Source of the DNA: Luidia sarsii
Taxonomy: Eukaryota > Echinodermata > Asteroidea > Paxillosida > Luidiidae
Reading direction: 5' to 3'
Length of the DNA: 64,000 nucleotides
Assembly (NCBI GenBank): GCA_949987565.1
Contig: OX465111.1
Location: 10,435,202 to 10,499,201, forward strand
Shown: one piece after another, positions 1-12,900 of the stretch
Layout of the letters: each line of letters begins with the position of its first letter
How positions within the stretch are numbered: the stretch's first letter is position 1
Program-made: the position numbers and the translations under genes
Notes under the pieces: model-generated
Seen by the model: the letters and a program-made list of their open reading frames with translations, nothing else
Told to the model about the DNA's origin: nothing
The model's database searches: none

Positions 1-784
1 GATATTCCCACCATGCAAACTTTTAAATCTCATTTTTCATTCTTATTGGTGGCATTTTCTTGTTATGTTTGTGCTTATTATGAGAATTGGGAACTTACAT
101 TTCAAAAGCCAATAAAAGAAAGTTTTAACAAAATAGGGAGACTGGCGCTTTGATCCTCCTGCCTTTGAGAAAGGATGGAGAGAACAGGCCCTCAAACATT
201 TTTGCGATTTACATTTTGGTATTTTGAGTCAGTAAGCAAGAGTACTGCTACTAGGCAAGAACGACATGAAGGTTAGGGTGGATTAGACTTCTGGCCTATT
301 CTTTGAAAAGTGAACCAAAAAGTCACACACATGACCAGACATTATCAAATAAAACACATTCATAAAAACTACCTGTGAGATATCATTCCTATTGATTTTT
401 GTTTTCTTACTCATAAATCTAATGCATGTGTGTTAAAGAAATTAACGCTCTAGCTCTTTAGAATTCACAGGCTTTGCAAGACGAAAATACATTTCAAAAA
501 CCATGCTTCGGTGTGACGTCACACACATGACCAATCATTCTTTACCCTAAAAAACAGAAAACCTATTGAATGACCCTATGAATCTTAGGATACAGGTAAG
601 TACAATTTTCACCTGACACAATTAAACACATACAAAGGCAGAGTACAAATTGATATAACTACCATGCTATCTGAAATAACACAGTATCATTCCCCAATTT
701 TTCCATTACTTGTTCACACATGGGACTAAAAATGGGCCTTATAAAGACGGAACGAGATCAGCATGCGACTTGTACGGTATGTAC
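1..784. other. Partial intron 11 of the Slo2 gene
   Basis: No coding exon was recognised here. Bases about 151-240 hold a degenerate copy of the foldback repeat family: a hairpin remnant, then a tail resembling ATTTTGAGTCAGTAAGCAA. The rest is AT-rich unique-looking intron. Confidence 0.6.
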
Positions 785-921
785 CTGCAGCGGATGAGGT
801 CCTGGTCCTTCAGGACAGAGCCTTGGATGTAGATGACCCTTTGTGCCCATAGGGGAACCTGCAGCAATGCCCTCAATGAATTGTCTAACTCACAGGGAGA
901 CACCAGCACCACAAAGTGACC
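785..921 (-). CDS. Slo2 exon 11 (RCK1 continuation)
   Basis: This 137-nt exon lies between GTGGACAG and a GTACAT donor and encodes [39 protein letters not shown] and QDLIRC, plus two bases. KCNT1 has the equivalent VVILCPTE, VLQIPLWSQRVIYLQGS and LKDQDLMRAK segments. It is the last channel exon found. The following RCK1 exon would be expected to start with a Asp-Asn-Gly-Glu-Ala-like segment and is not visible in bases 1-784. Confidence 0.97.
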
Positions 922-3900
922 CTGTCCACAGAAATCAAATCACGTACAAACAAGTGTAAAGTATGGAAGTAACATGGTAAGTCTTATCCCTATACTTTTG
1001 CACAACAAGTCATTGCAGTGATAAAAGCCCTTCTGATACTGTGCAATCAACCATTGAATTGTTTTACCAACTGGTACAGAAATTGACTTTGACAACTATG
1101 GGGGTCGTTCAGACACCGTACTAAAAGTGGTCTATCTTCGGTTTAAACTGAAAAGGGTCTAACTAGTCATGTCTACGTAGACCGTTTTGGGTACTACATA
1201 TGGTCTATCTTAGACCGCCGAGGAGGGGTGGACTAGACTACGAAGACCGGTCTACGTAGACCAGTCTACAAACCTTAACGTGTCTGAACGGTCTATCTCA
1301 TAACCACATCTGGTTTAGGCAGACGAGCGGACGCATTACATCACCGGTGATTTATGTCACTGCCCAAACCGCGTCAATTAAGGGAAGTTGGGATTCAGGG
1401 TCAAGCAACGTGTGTGACTCTTAGTACCAGAGATAGACTGTTTTCAGTTGAACTCAGTGAGTATGAATTCAAGGGGTTTGCAATGAAATGTTTACCTCCC
1501 ACTGTGACCGCAAATAATAGACCTTTTTCGGTCTCCGTAGTACGGTGTCTGAACATAGCCTATGTATTTCACACCCTGACAAACAGGAATGTGGTTGGTG
1601 TATCAAACAGCCACAACTCAGTGAGACTATTGGCGTGGAAGGGAAACTCCACTGACAGGCAAATGCAGTTTCTTTCATCCTATTCTTCCTTATGTTGTCA
1701 TTTTTGGATCATGCATTACCAATTAAATATTAGTGTAGCATCAATTGAATACATGGACATTTTAGATTTCCTACATTGATCTGCCTCCCTAGCCCTAGGT
1801 ATTACTGAAGCTAAAAAAACACTAGTGTCAGTCTTACTTCTATCAATTTGTAAAAGTATGTATAAACTTGTGAACATTATATCCTTCATTCTGTTTCGCT
1901 TTGATTCTCTGATGATTATGAGTGTTTCTTACGTGCAATAGGTCGTGAGCATAGAATTCATTCAGGAAATCTGTAATGAGATCATACTGCAGCACGGTAG
2001 CGCAGACTACCACGTGTTTGCCCGACTCAGCCCGGTGTTTGCTGTAGGTGCCGCCTTGCTTCTGTCGTTCCACAAGAAGATACGCCAAACCTTCCAACTG
2101 GTGAGCAATCAAAGAAAACGCTGAATAATCATCGGCAAATAGGAGGAGGAGGCTTTCGATACGAGGTTATTTCACCCAGGCACAGGGAACTTGAAATGCA
2201 AATAATGTGATAAGAAAAACTGAAACATATGAGCGATGAGTTTGGTCTGGGAAAATCATGCTTTAGTAACCTAAATGAATTGAAATTGGGCATAATAATT
2301 GAGAATATCATTAGACTTGATGCATCCCATTTTAAGAGTGACATCCAAGACAAACCTATGGAAAAGCTTCATGCCTGTTTATCAGAATCATAGTACAGTG
2401 GAACATCGCAATAACGAACATCCTGGGATCCATGAAAATAGTTCGGTATAACGATCGTTCGTTATAGGGATTGTAGCCACATTTTATGTACACAAAAAAC
2501 AGGAGCCAAAGGGTATGTTCGTTATATCCGAATGTTCGGTATATCGGCGTTCGTTATAGCAACGTTCCACTGCATCAGTAACAAGCAGATGAACAAGTAG
2601 AAATCATTTGATAGAATTACAGATCTAGTATTATAAGAGTTCGATAATTGCTTCCCATATAAATTTTCGCACAGGCCTAATCAAAGCCTTGTTTTAGGTT
2701 CATTGCCAATTCAAGTCTTTGCTCTTGCCATCCCTTTGCTGGGAATAATGTTTCATCGGTGCCATAGGGAAGTGAGACTGGTTATTACCGGTAGTTGCAA
2801 GGGGTCAAGCTGCGCATGCGCATTTGGGGGTCCACCAATTGCAAGTCAATTGCGTGAGCTACGTTAGCTTTTGAGGAAGCTTGGATTATTGTTCAAAAAG
2901 AACTGGTCTCAAAACCGGTGGCCAGAAAATGTACAGGGTATTGATGCATTTTACTTCAGATTTAATATGTTTGTCAGAAAATGAGATCAAAACTTAAACC
3001 AGGGTTAAATGAACCTACACAAGACGTCTGTATCAATACGAAATTCTATTCTAAGTCAAAAGATAACTGAAGTTAACTCAAAATTTAGTGGGCCTGACGT
3101 TCGATCCTAGCAGGACCTTTCTCAAAGGCAGTCATAATACGAACTTCCCTCAAAACACATGCAATGAAGGTGGTCCAATGCAATAAGCCAAGCAATTCTC
3201 AGTCCCTTGAATAATTCTGTTATGATTTTACTTGGACCATCTCAAGGCTGTCAGATGACCCAGAAATGTCATGCATGTGTGATGCTCAAAAGCCAAATGC
3301 CCTCATTTGATTTCATTCCCTTTTGTTCACAGGATCCAATGGACAGGTCCCTGTCAGCTGGGCTGTTATTCCAAGGCCCAAGGTGAAAGGCTCCAGGCTT
3401 TGATCCCTGGCCCAGGGATGCCGGCCTGTTTCCAGAAATCAGCACGTCAAGATATTCACACAAATCGACAAAATCTGTGAGGGGGAATGAAGCCAATGTT
3501 CTGCCTCTGTGAGACAGGACATTTTCAGTTTTACAGAATAGATTGGGCACTGCATGTACATGTACATTAGGGCCATTTCCACCGTCCAAATAATGGCGAT
3601 TCAAAAACCGTTGTTGATTTGATTTTTGCTCGAGTTCACACAGGTGGGCTAAAAGATTGTGTTGCAAAAAGTCACAAGCCGATTGTGGTTAACAGTTGCA
3701 GTCAAATGATGGGTGTGTCCTTGAGGGTGGCCCACGCAGGGAGACATATAAACAAGCATGGCACTTCCTGCCAATCAGAGCACGAGTGGAGCATTGTGGG
3801 ATTTAAAAAAAAGTATTTATTTGGAAAAGTCTCACTAATAGTGGAGAACAAAGGGCCGTTCCCACTACGAAAATAATCGCGATTTAAAAACCAGTTTTTT

Positions 3901-6900
3901 TTGTCGTGTCCACACAGGCCAAATAATCGCGTCGCAAATAAACGCGAGCCGATTGCGGTTAGCATGTGGTCACACTGCGCAACCGGGAATGGCGGGACTC
4001 GCTGACGAACGTAAACAAACCCTGTGCTGCACTTCCTGGCAGCAAGCTGCTGGCAGGAAATGCCATGCGCACGCAATGCATCATGGGCTTAAAAAAAAGT
4101 TCCCACATACATGTACATTGTGTCGCAAATAAACATGATTATTTGAAAAAATCCCCCCTTTAGTGGAGTCTGAATCGCTTTTCAAATCCCACTAATAATC
4201 GTGTTTATTGTGTCACCACACGCAAAAACAGTGGAGTTTGAATCGCAATTCAAATCGCGATCCAAATATTCGTGTTCATTTTTTGGTTTTGGAAACGGCC
4301 CTAGTCTAACTTGTGAGTTGACTGGATGGGATGGTTATTTGGTGTAGTGGGAACGGCCCTCAAACCACGATTCAAATCACACTAATTAACAAGTTTAGTG
4401 TGTCCACACACATAAAAAAAGAGTGGAGTTTGAATGGCGTGTTTGGGGGAGAGTGGAAACAGCCCTATTGTATGTCAAATAACATGCGCATTGTCCTCAG
4501 AGGCAGAAACATCCTCTCTGGGTTATTCAGCCTTTGAGGCAGATCCTGCTAGGATCAAAACAACATGCCCTCTAAATGTCAGAAACTTGGCAATTGGTCG
4601 CACCAGCCAAGGGTATAGGGTAGCTGATAAGGGCCAAATTGAGTCAAGGTTAAAATGAGATGGCGGGGGAAGAGTCACAGCCTGTGCAGTGTCACAACAT
4701 CCATCAGCGGAACCGAGCCTTTCACTTCACAGCTGATTAGATTCCAGCGCTGGCCAGCAAGGCAAGACAAATGTGACCCTACACATGTAACAGGAAAGAG
4801 AAGTGCTCCGGGAACCCTTCCATTTGCCATGCAATCTCAACAAGCAGATTGTCCTCAGCATTTCTGCAACACGGGTTCCAGTGGCTTTCATTCGAAAAAC
4901 ACAGTCCCACAATGCGTGTGACTCGAGTGATTCACTATCATCAAATCTTTCCTTTCTCAAAATTTAGCGGGACTGACGTTTCGATCCTAGCAGGACCTTT
5001 CTCAAAGTCCTTTGAGAAAGGTCCTGCTAGGATCAAAAGGCTTTTGAGAAAGGTCCTGCTTGGATCGAAACGTCAGGCCCACTAAATTTTGAAGTTGCAT
5101 GAAAAGTTGCATTTTGGTTATTTTAGTCAGTAAGCAGTTTGCAACATTTTTGAATATAACTTCAAATCTTTCCTTTATTAAAAAACTCCCTAATCATTCC
5201 AACTTTTAACCACTTTGCGCCGGGACCTCCGAATCCGGAGGTCAATTGGATTTCCTTTGCGACGGGGCCCTCCGAATCCGGGCACCACTATTGTCCACAT
5301 TCTAAACAAAGACTCTTTTCAGCTTAGAACAAAGCAATACGAATCAGTACAAAGACGCAAGTTGCCACATGAATTGAAAGATTAGCAGCAGTAATTGTGC
5401 AATTGTGGGACTTTTACTGTGGAGGATCGAGGGATACCGCGCTGCAGCTGAAAGCACGCGGGGGACATTGTCTTTGCATGCCACACAGCCCAACGGTCGT
5501 CGGTCTAGCATTGGAATTCCCCCCACATTCTTTACCGTAATCTGTACGCTCGTTTGTGGCCGACCAACTCGAAGATTTGACTGCCTGGAGTGGAGGAAGG
5601 AGTCTGCGGTCAGGGATTGTCAGCAGCGTACACGCACACACACGCACGCACACACACACGTCCGTTACAGCCCATTGACGATGCACAAAGGGCCCTTTTT
5701 CGAACGGATAATCTCTTGACAAAAGCCACAACGACGTCCGAATTGTGCCAGGTTTTACTCTCTTGTACCCATAGTATACTCTTATCGATTTATTTCACAT
5801 AAATATATTGTTCCGATTGTTTTAGCGAGATTTGAAAATGATGCATTGTTCAAAAACCCCCGTATGGCGGTCATCGGCACTGAAAAACCACCCGGCGCGA
5901 AGTGGTTTACATGTCTGTACAGGGCATAGAGTCTCTTGGTCATCGGAAAGATGCTGTCCGCCTCAGCAGGGAAAAACTGTCTTCACACTATCCAATCTCA
6001 TGGCCTCAACATCTAGGAAGGGAATGACTAATCCTCATTTCATTAACCCCTCTTTACTTCCATTTTCCCTGTCCCTTTCCCCTTTGATATCCCACCTCCC
6101 TCCTGTCCCTTCGATCCTCCCCACCCTTTTGTTTGTTTTCCCTTTGATCTCCCCCCCTCAGTGTACATCTGCATCTCACTCCCTTCCCTTTTGTCCTTCC
6201 TCTGTCATGTGTGTCAGGGCTTTCCTTCCCCTGACTGTCTATGTTTGTCCTTGTCACTTTGCCTTTGAGAAAGGTCCTGCCAGGATCAAACGTCAGGCCC
6301 TCTAACTTTGGAGATTTACCGGTAAGTATTGCAGGTCATTCTAGTCAGTGAGCAGTTTGCAACAGCTTTTTTTGTATTTACAAAAAGGACAATCCAACGG
6401 TAACTTACATTACACGTAATGGACTACAATTAACAAATGTCTTAATGGAATCAGTAAGTATACCTCTTAAGAATCCTTGAAATGCATGCAAATATGCATT
6501 AACGAGCCAACTTATGCTACAAACTAGATACCAACCTGTGGATTTGCCCATTTGGATTAGAACATTTGAGTTCTCCCAACATTACTTTGTTGTCAATTCT
6601 CAAAATTATTGGAGTCAATCCTGCCTTTGAGAAAAGTCCTGCTAGGATCAAAATGTCAGGCCCTTCTAAATGTTTGATATCTGGAGTCACAGCGTCAGCC
6701 TTTGGGCAATCTTGCAAATGGGACAGTTAGGTCAAGAGTGTGCTTACTTGTATGGGCAAGACTACCAGCGCTGTAGCAATCATGATCATGATGAAGAGCT
6801 GGGATGGCCAGATGTCCACTTGGATATCTCCATAGCCCACAGTGGAGAAGGTGACAATGGTGAAGTACAAGGCATGGAATACAGGCATACCATTGCCATC

Positions 6901-9900
6901 ACCTCGCTCCAAATGCTGGATTCCCATGCAGCTGAACACAACAGGATCACAAACATCAAAACAGATTTTATCGTGGGAAACCATTGTTTCGTATTAATTC
7001 AATTTACAACACATTACCTGAGATACACCTTCATTAGACTTCACAAATTAGAGTGCCTGATGTTTCAATCCTAGCAGGACCTTTCTGAAAGGCGAACTCT
7101 TTGCCTTTGAGAAAGGTCCTGCTAGGAACGAAACGTCAGGCCCTCCAACTTTTGAGATTGATGTATTGCGGGTCATTTTAGTCAGTGAGCAGTTTGCAGC
7201 AAGTTTTTGTATTAACCTCATTAGACTTAAGAACAGTCAAGGAAAGATGGTACAGTGGATGTAGATTAATCTTCCCCTAACACTTTGTAAATCAGACACA
7301 GTTGTGGAAATGTTTGGTTTCAGGCAGGGTAAGGGTTAAAGTAAGAGACTTTTTCAAGGCATGGATTGCTAAAAAAAAAAGCTACAGAAGCCATGCTTTG
7401 TATCTATAAAGTCGCTGTGTTAAACATGTTACATGTACATGGATATGTGCACCCATTTACTTTGTACATGTATGGCATACCAAATGCAATACTAGGATGT
7501 GGGTTCTCAGGTTGTCTACACATCATGCTATCAAAAAGTTTCAATGGATTCGGGGTTGGATAAAATCACCTTTCAGCACTATTTTCTACCATATTTAACC
7601 AAATCCTGTTTATGGTCCAAGTGTTTTCAAGTCTCTTAAAGTGCACAGTCTGAAACAAGATTTCTTTGGCAGTGCTCATGGGCAAAGGTGCGTCCCGACT
7701 GTGTGACTCCTGATTCCAAGAGCAGGTTTATAAAAACGTGAAGTTGTGTACATCAAATAAAATCGGGATGTGTTCTGTGGTGATTAACCATAATTTTCAA
7801 AAAAAGAAAACTTTGACTGGAATGGGATTTGAACCCAAGACCTCTGGTTTAGAGTACCAGTGCTCTTACCATCTGATCTATGTACAGGTATATCCAGCCC
7901 TTAGATTGTGGCCCCCCTAAATAGTCAATTAGTCTTTGCCGGGGTGGGGGCGCCAGTCAGAAGCAATTCAACCATTAACTGCTGCATATCTCCAGGGATA
8001 ACACCCCAGCTTTCTTTCAGATGCAAACAACTAATTGCTGTAAATATGGCTACAGCAGCTCGGGGATCACATACATGTAAAGTGGATGCAGCTGTTTAAA
8101 TTCAAGTCAAACAATTCAAAAACTGACTGTGAATATTAGAACAAATAGAAAAAGAAACGGCAAAGGTAATGATTAATTCATGCAATTAATAATTAATAGC
8201 TTCTGAATGGTTAGTTTACTATGTCCAAACCCAATCAGGCTAGTCAGTTATTTCTGACAAGCCCTCTGCAATTTTCACTCGCCAAAGTTTTCATGATTGC
8301 ACATTACACCATTGCTCACTTCTAACCATCCCATCCAGTCACCTCACAAGTTAGACTAGGGCCGTTTCCACAAGAAAAAATGAACACAATTATTTGGATC
8401 GCGATTTGAATCAAGATTTAAACTCCACTTTTTTTCATGTGTGGACACTGTAAACATGACTATTAGTGGGATTTGAATTGCGATTCGGACTCCACTAAAT
8501 AATCGCGTTTATTTGCGACGCAATGTGTATGGGAACGCTCCACACAAATCGCACCGTTTTTGCGTGCGTTTTTGCATTTTTGCGTTTTGCGTGCGCATGC
8601 CAGCAGCTTGCTGCCAGGAAGTGTAGCACAGCGTTTGTTTATCTTTCAGGAATGCCGCATGCGCATTGCGACCACATACTTTAGCTACATGTAACGCAAT
8701 TGGCACGCGATAATTTGTGACGCGATTTTTTGGCCTGTGTGGACACTACCAAAAAAGGGGTTTTGGAATCGCGTTTCAAATCGTGATCATTTTCGTAGTG
8801 GGAACGGCCCTACCACTAGCCTTAAGCACCCTTGTCTATGTTTGCAATGCCGGCTAGTGACTAAATAAACAATCAGTTCTCATGATGATGCTTTTAAAAA
8901 AAAATGAAGAAGAACATGAGCAAGCAATACTGCCTTTCTGCATTTCTACTGACTTAGTATTCATGAGGGTATGCAATTCTCAAAGGAACTTTCCAGGAAG
9001 TGAAAACCTTTCATGAAGATTCAGATTTGATTGTTGCAAAAGGAATAATGCAATACACAATACATTGTACATCTCAATCCACACACAGCAAACAAAGCAA
9101 GCTCAAACTGACTGATGAAAATCACATTTTGAAAAACATTAATCAAAATACAATCAGCTACATGTACAAAGCAATATAGACATTACGGACAACAAATTGA
9201 ACAGGATGGATTGCTGTACCAAATTCATTTTTAGAGAATGGATATGTAAGACTCAGATGAACATGTACATGTAGTTGGTTTGATTGTTTTTAATTTCAAA
9301 GTGATGTGGTAGTTAAATAAGTTGTGTGGTAAGTCAAAACACACTTGACAGAATTTTTCATTAGTATAAATTTCATCATCTCCTACTTATCAAGACATAT
9401 ATAAATATGGACTTGGAGATAAATAAAGAAATCTCTCTATCATGCATCTGCATTGCATGTATCTACATTACCGGTACATACATTGAAATACAGATACTTA
9501 AATGTGCCCACCAGGTTAAGTGGGTATAGTCTTTCTCCCTGTCTGGTAAAACTAAAGGTTTTGATTGTTTCATTTCATGATGAATAGGAAAATGTTAATA
9601 CTTAGTACTGCTTTATATGGGTGTGATATATTGTTTCAACTTACTGCTAGATATATGCGTGGTTAATCAAGATAGTAGACTGCTGCTTGGGTTAACACTA
9701 GGCGCACATTTTCTGGGAACACATCAATCTCTATTGGCGCGTTTCTACTGACGAAAGGTTGCCGGTTGTTTCCGCGCATCTTCGGGTGTTTCTGGGTGGA
9801 GTGTCCAGTAGGAACACAAACGGGTGTCGAGTTTTCCGAACGTCATCCGGCAACCTAACGTTCAGCAACAACCACCTATTGAGGTGGATCTTGCCGGGTG

Positions 9901-12900
9901 TCTTCGGGTCACACTCGCAGTAGAAACACACGCGGTTGCTGGTTCCCGGGTGGACTGGAAATGATTCGGTGATTTGGTATTTGGTGATTCTCAACGGATT
10001 GTGTGCCGTGTTGGATTGTAAAGCAACATGAAAGTTGACAGCAATCTGACCAAGTCTGCCTTTGATACTCGCGCCATCTTGCTCGTTTACATCCCCAAAA
10101 TTTGTCCCACAATTCCTTGTGTTGACCTGCAACATGACCCGATTCATTCCACACATCCGGTCTACCGTCGACAAAGGTTGATTGTGGGCGACACTCGCCT
10201 TTTCCGTACTGAGTGGAAACAAGGCGTTTGTCAGTGATCCGGATCACCGACACCCAGACAATAGTGGGTAAGAAATTCCGGGTGTTAGTGTGTGCTGAGT
10301 AGAAATACTGGGTCCACTGCTGACATCCATTCCACAAAACCAAGCTTTTGCCAGCAGTTTTGGATTATACATGTGTGTATTTGGTTTTGAATAGGAAACC
10401 ATGCTTTACATTTTCTGCAGTTGGACGGCAGAGACATTGACTAAAAAGGCTCTCAATGTTGCATTCTAACCACATTGCAAACTCAGATTCACACGTTTCT
10501 GACATGTAGCGTTCAGCTATGGAGTTTTCCTTGGATACTCAAGTATTTTGACAATTTATGTTCAGGTGCAGTGTTGTATAAAAACATTATGAGAAGATGG
10601 ATTTATGACAGGAATGCAAGGCAACATACAGGTATATAAATCAAATGAAAGGTTTAGGCTGGACAGGCAGACAGGATGAGAAAAAATAGCAGCGATGGAA
10701 GTTTTAGGGTAACCGAATCGTATAGGGAAGAGGAATGGTTTGGGAAAAAGCGATTAGACTAAAGATTCCAGCCAGTGTGCCATATGGCTGTCTGCAGGAG
10801 CAGAAGAAAAACCTACACCAATGGTGGAAATCTTTGTATCAATGAAGCTGTAGCTACGACCTCTGGAAATGTCACATCACATCTACAAGTACATAACCAT
10901 CCGTGGGCTACCATCTGGGCTACTGAACAATATCCTAGTGGAAAGTTTGCGGTGACACGGTGTATATCTTCTCTTTCAAGAAGTGTGGCTCTGAGAAGAG
11001 CCGGTAACTCTTGACATACGGCTCTTTTCAGAGCCACACTTCTTGAAAGAGAAGATATAGGTACATAGTGAAACCGCAAACCTTCCACTAAGTTTTTCCA
11101 CCATGCAAACCTTCATCTTGTCTAACAATACCCTACAGCAAATAATAACTTTGTTGAGTGACTTTGTAGGAATGGCATAGAAAGCCCAGATAGTGCAAAA
11201 CTCAGGCACAGATATTAGAGTCATTTTCTCCTGCCAATGATTAAATTTGGTGTCAGTTTGGTATTAATCTTGCAACCATGTAAGTGAACCTTCTTGCTTT
11301 CTTATTAAACAAGCAATTTCTGTCAGATATCTGTGAATACTAGCAGAGGGGACAGCAAACTGGTCTGTTTAATCTTTGGTTTGTGACACTGATTTGACTA
11401 AATTCTTGTTGATGGTATGAAATGATAATGCATGTGAATCGTTGCGCACATTTGGAACTACTAACAAATTACAGGCCTTGAAACTGATCATTAAGGGGGA
11501 TGGACATTTTGTTTTCATTGTAAGGTCCATTGCTCCTGGAAATTAAAATATCTGGAAAACTGAGAGGGGCAGAGAGGCCCAGACCATGAGTGATGGAGGC
11601 CCAAGTCAGTCTCTAGTTCCTTTCAAGGCTTGCTATTTTGTCCACAGTTCCTATATGATCTGCATGTTAATGTCCTTAACATCACAAGCACATGCACACA
11701 AAAACCAGAAATAGAACAATCTTGTACGCATACAAACACATGAGCGCCACCGTCACTACGTAACTTGTGCACAACACAGAAGACCACCACCACCAGATAG
11801 CCACATGTACATGCCAATGGCAGGCTAGCTAGTACACCAGACAATATACAGGCTACTGCATGCAGACGGCCTGAGGGTAGAAACAAAACAACATAATCAT
11901 ATGGGTCCTTCCTGCTTGTCTGCACTCATCCATCACCTATCAAGCAGAGTCTATGAGTTATAAGTGTCATTCGGGATAGACTTTCAAGACATGAAACTCA
12001 TCCAGATGAAGGGCCTCGATCTATCTTTGCTCTCACATCCCTGGCTCAATTTTCTTAATTCATTCTAATGTAACACACTGTATGGTCAAAACATTTGAAA
12101 AAGGGTATTTTCTTACTATTTCTTAAGAATCTTAAGGACCAAATGGTGCCGTCAGAGTTGATGAAGAGTGGTCCAATATTTCAACATTTTATTTGATTGG
12201 AATAGAAACCAGGGGCCAATTTCATAGAGCCGCTTCAGCATCAAAAAGTGTTTAAGCACAAAAACTCACAAGCCACAGGATCCCCTTGCCTACCCCAAAC
12301 TTCATTTTTGTTTCATGCTAAGTATAGAAAGAGTGGAATACAAGTCAAACGCAGTGGACTATATTGCAGGGCAGTTTGTAATCCTGCTTACACGAGGAAG
12401 ACTTTTTCTGCTTAGCAGATTTTCACGCTTAAGCGGCTCTATGAAATTGGGCCCAGGGGAAGGATCTCCAAACACTGAAACATTAAGATCCCTTCACAGT
12501 CCATACGGAAGCATTTCTAAAGACGGATACAGATTTGATTTTCAAGACAAGATAAGTATACTTGAATGCATCATGGTCCACGCTTTCAGATGTCGGATGG
12601 CTATTTTGCAGCCAGAGCCTGAAGCATAATTTCCAAAAGATCCTGCCGGTCGCATCAGTGTAGCCATTATGTTTCCATCCAAATAGCCCCAGCTTGATCA
12701 TGCCTAGCATGGCTACTTACCTTGTTATTCTTTTATGAGACTAAGCTAGCACTTTAAACATTCATAGCATTGCAATATGAAATGGGATTCATAATCCTGC
12801 CAAGGGTTAAATCAAAGCCCTACTTTTTAGGTGAAATTGTGAATGCTTCTTAATCACAAATATCAAACTGTTCTAAATGTGTTAAGAATAAAGCCCGAGG

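Larger units (their letters stand above)
2098..6747 (-). other. Intron 9 of the Slo2 gene
   Basis: This intron is 4.65 kb and almost wholly occupied by repeats: a palindromic MITE at 2397-2575, foldback-family fragments at 3077-3131, 4529-4580, 4956-5161, 6261-6375 and 6620-6672, a nest of GGGCCGTTTCCAC elements at 3569-4465, and a TTAA-flanked element at 5206-5909. A pyrimidine-rich tract lies at about 6040-6250. Confidence 0.75.

Noticed and set aside
7797..8010. Functional tRNA gene
   Set aside because: The A and B boxes are tRNA-like, but the same sequence recurs with a common head and tail in many places, and no proper acceptor stem can be drawn. It is a SINE.
9731..10343. Overlapping frames of 163 and 144 codons on the minus strand
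   Set aside because: They cross a repeat-like block with internal inverted motifs. No similarity to known proteins and no splice context.
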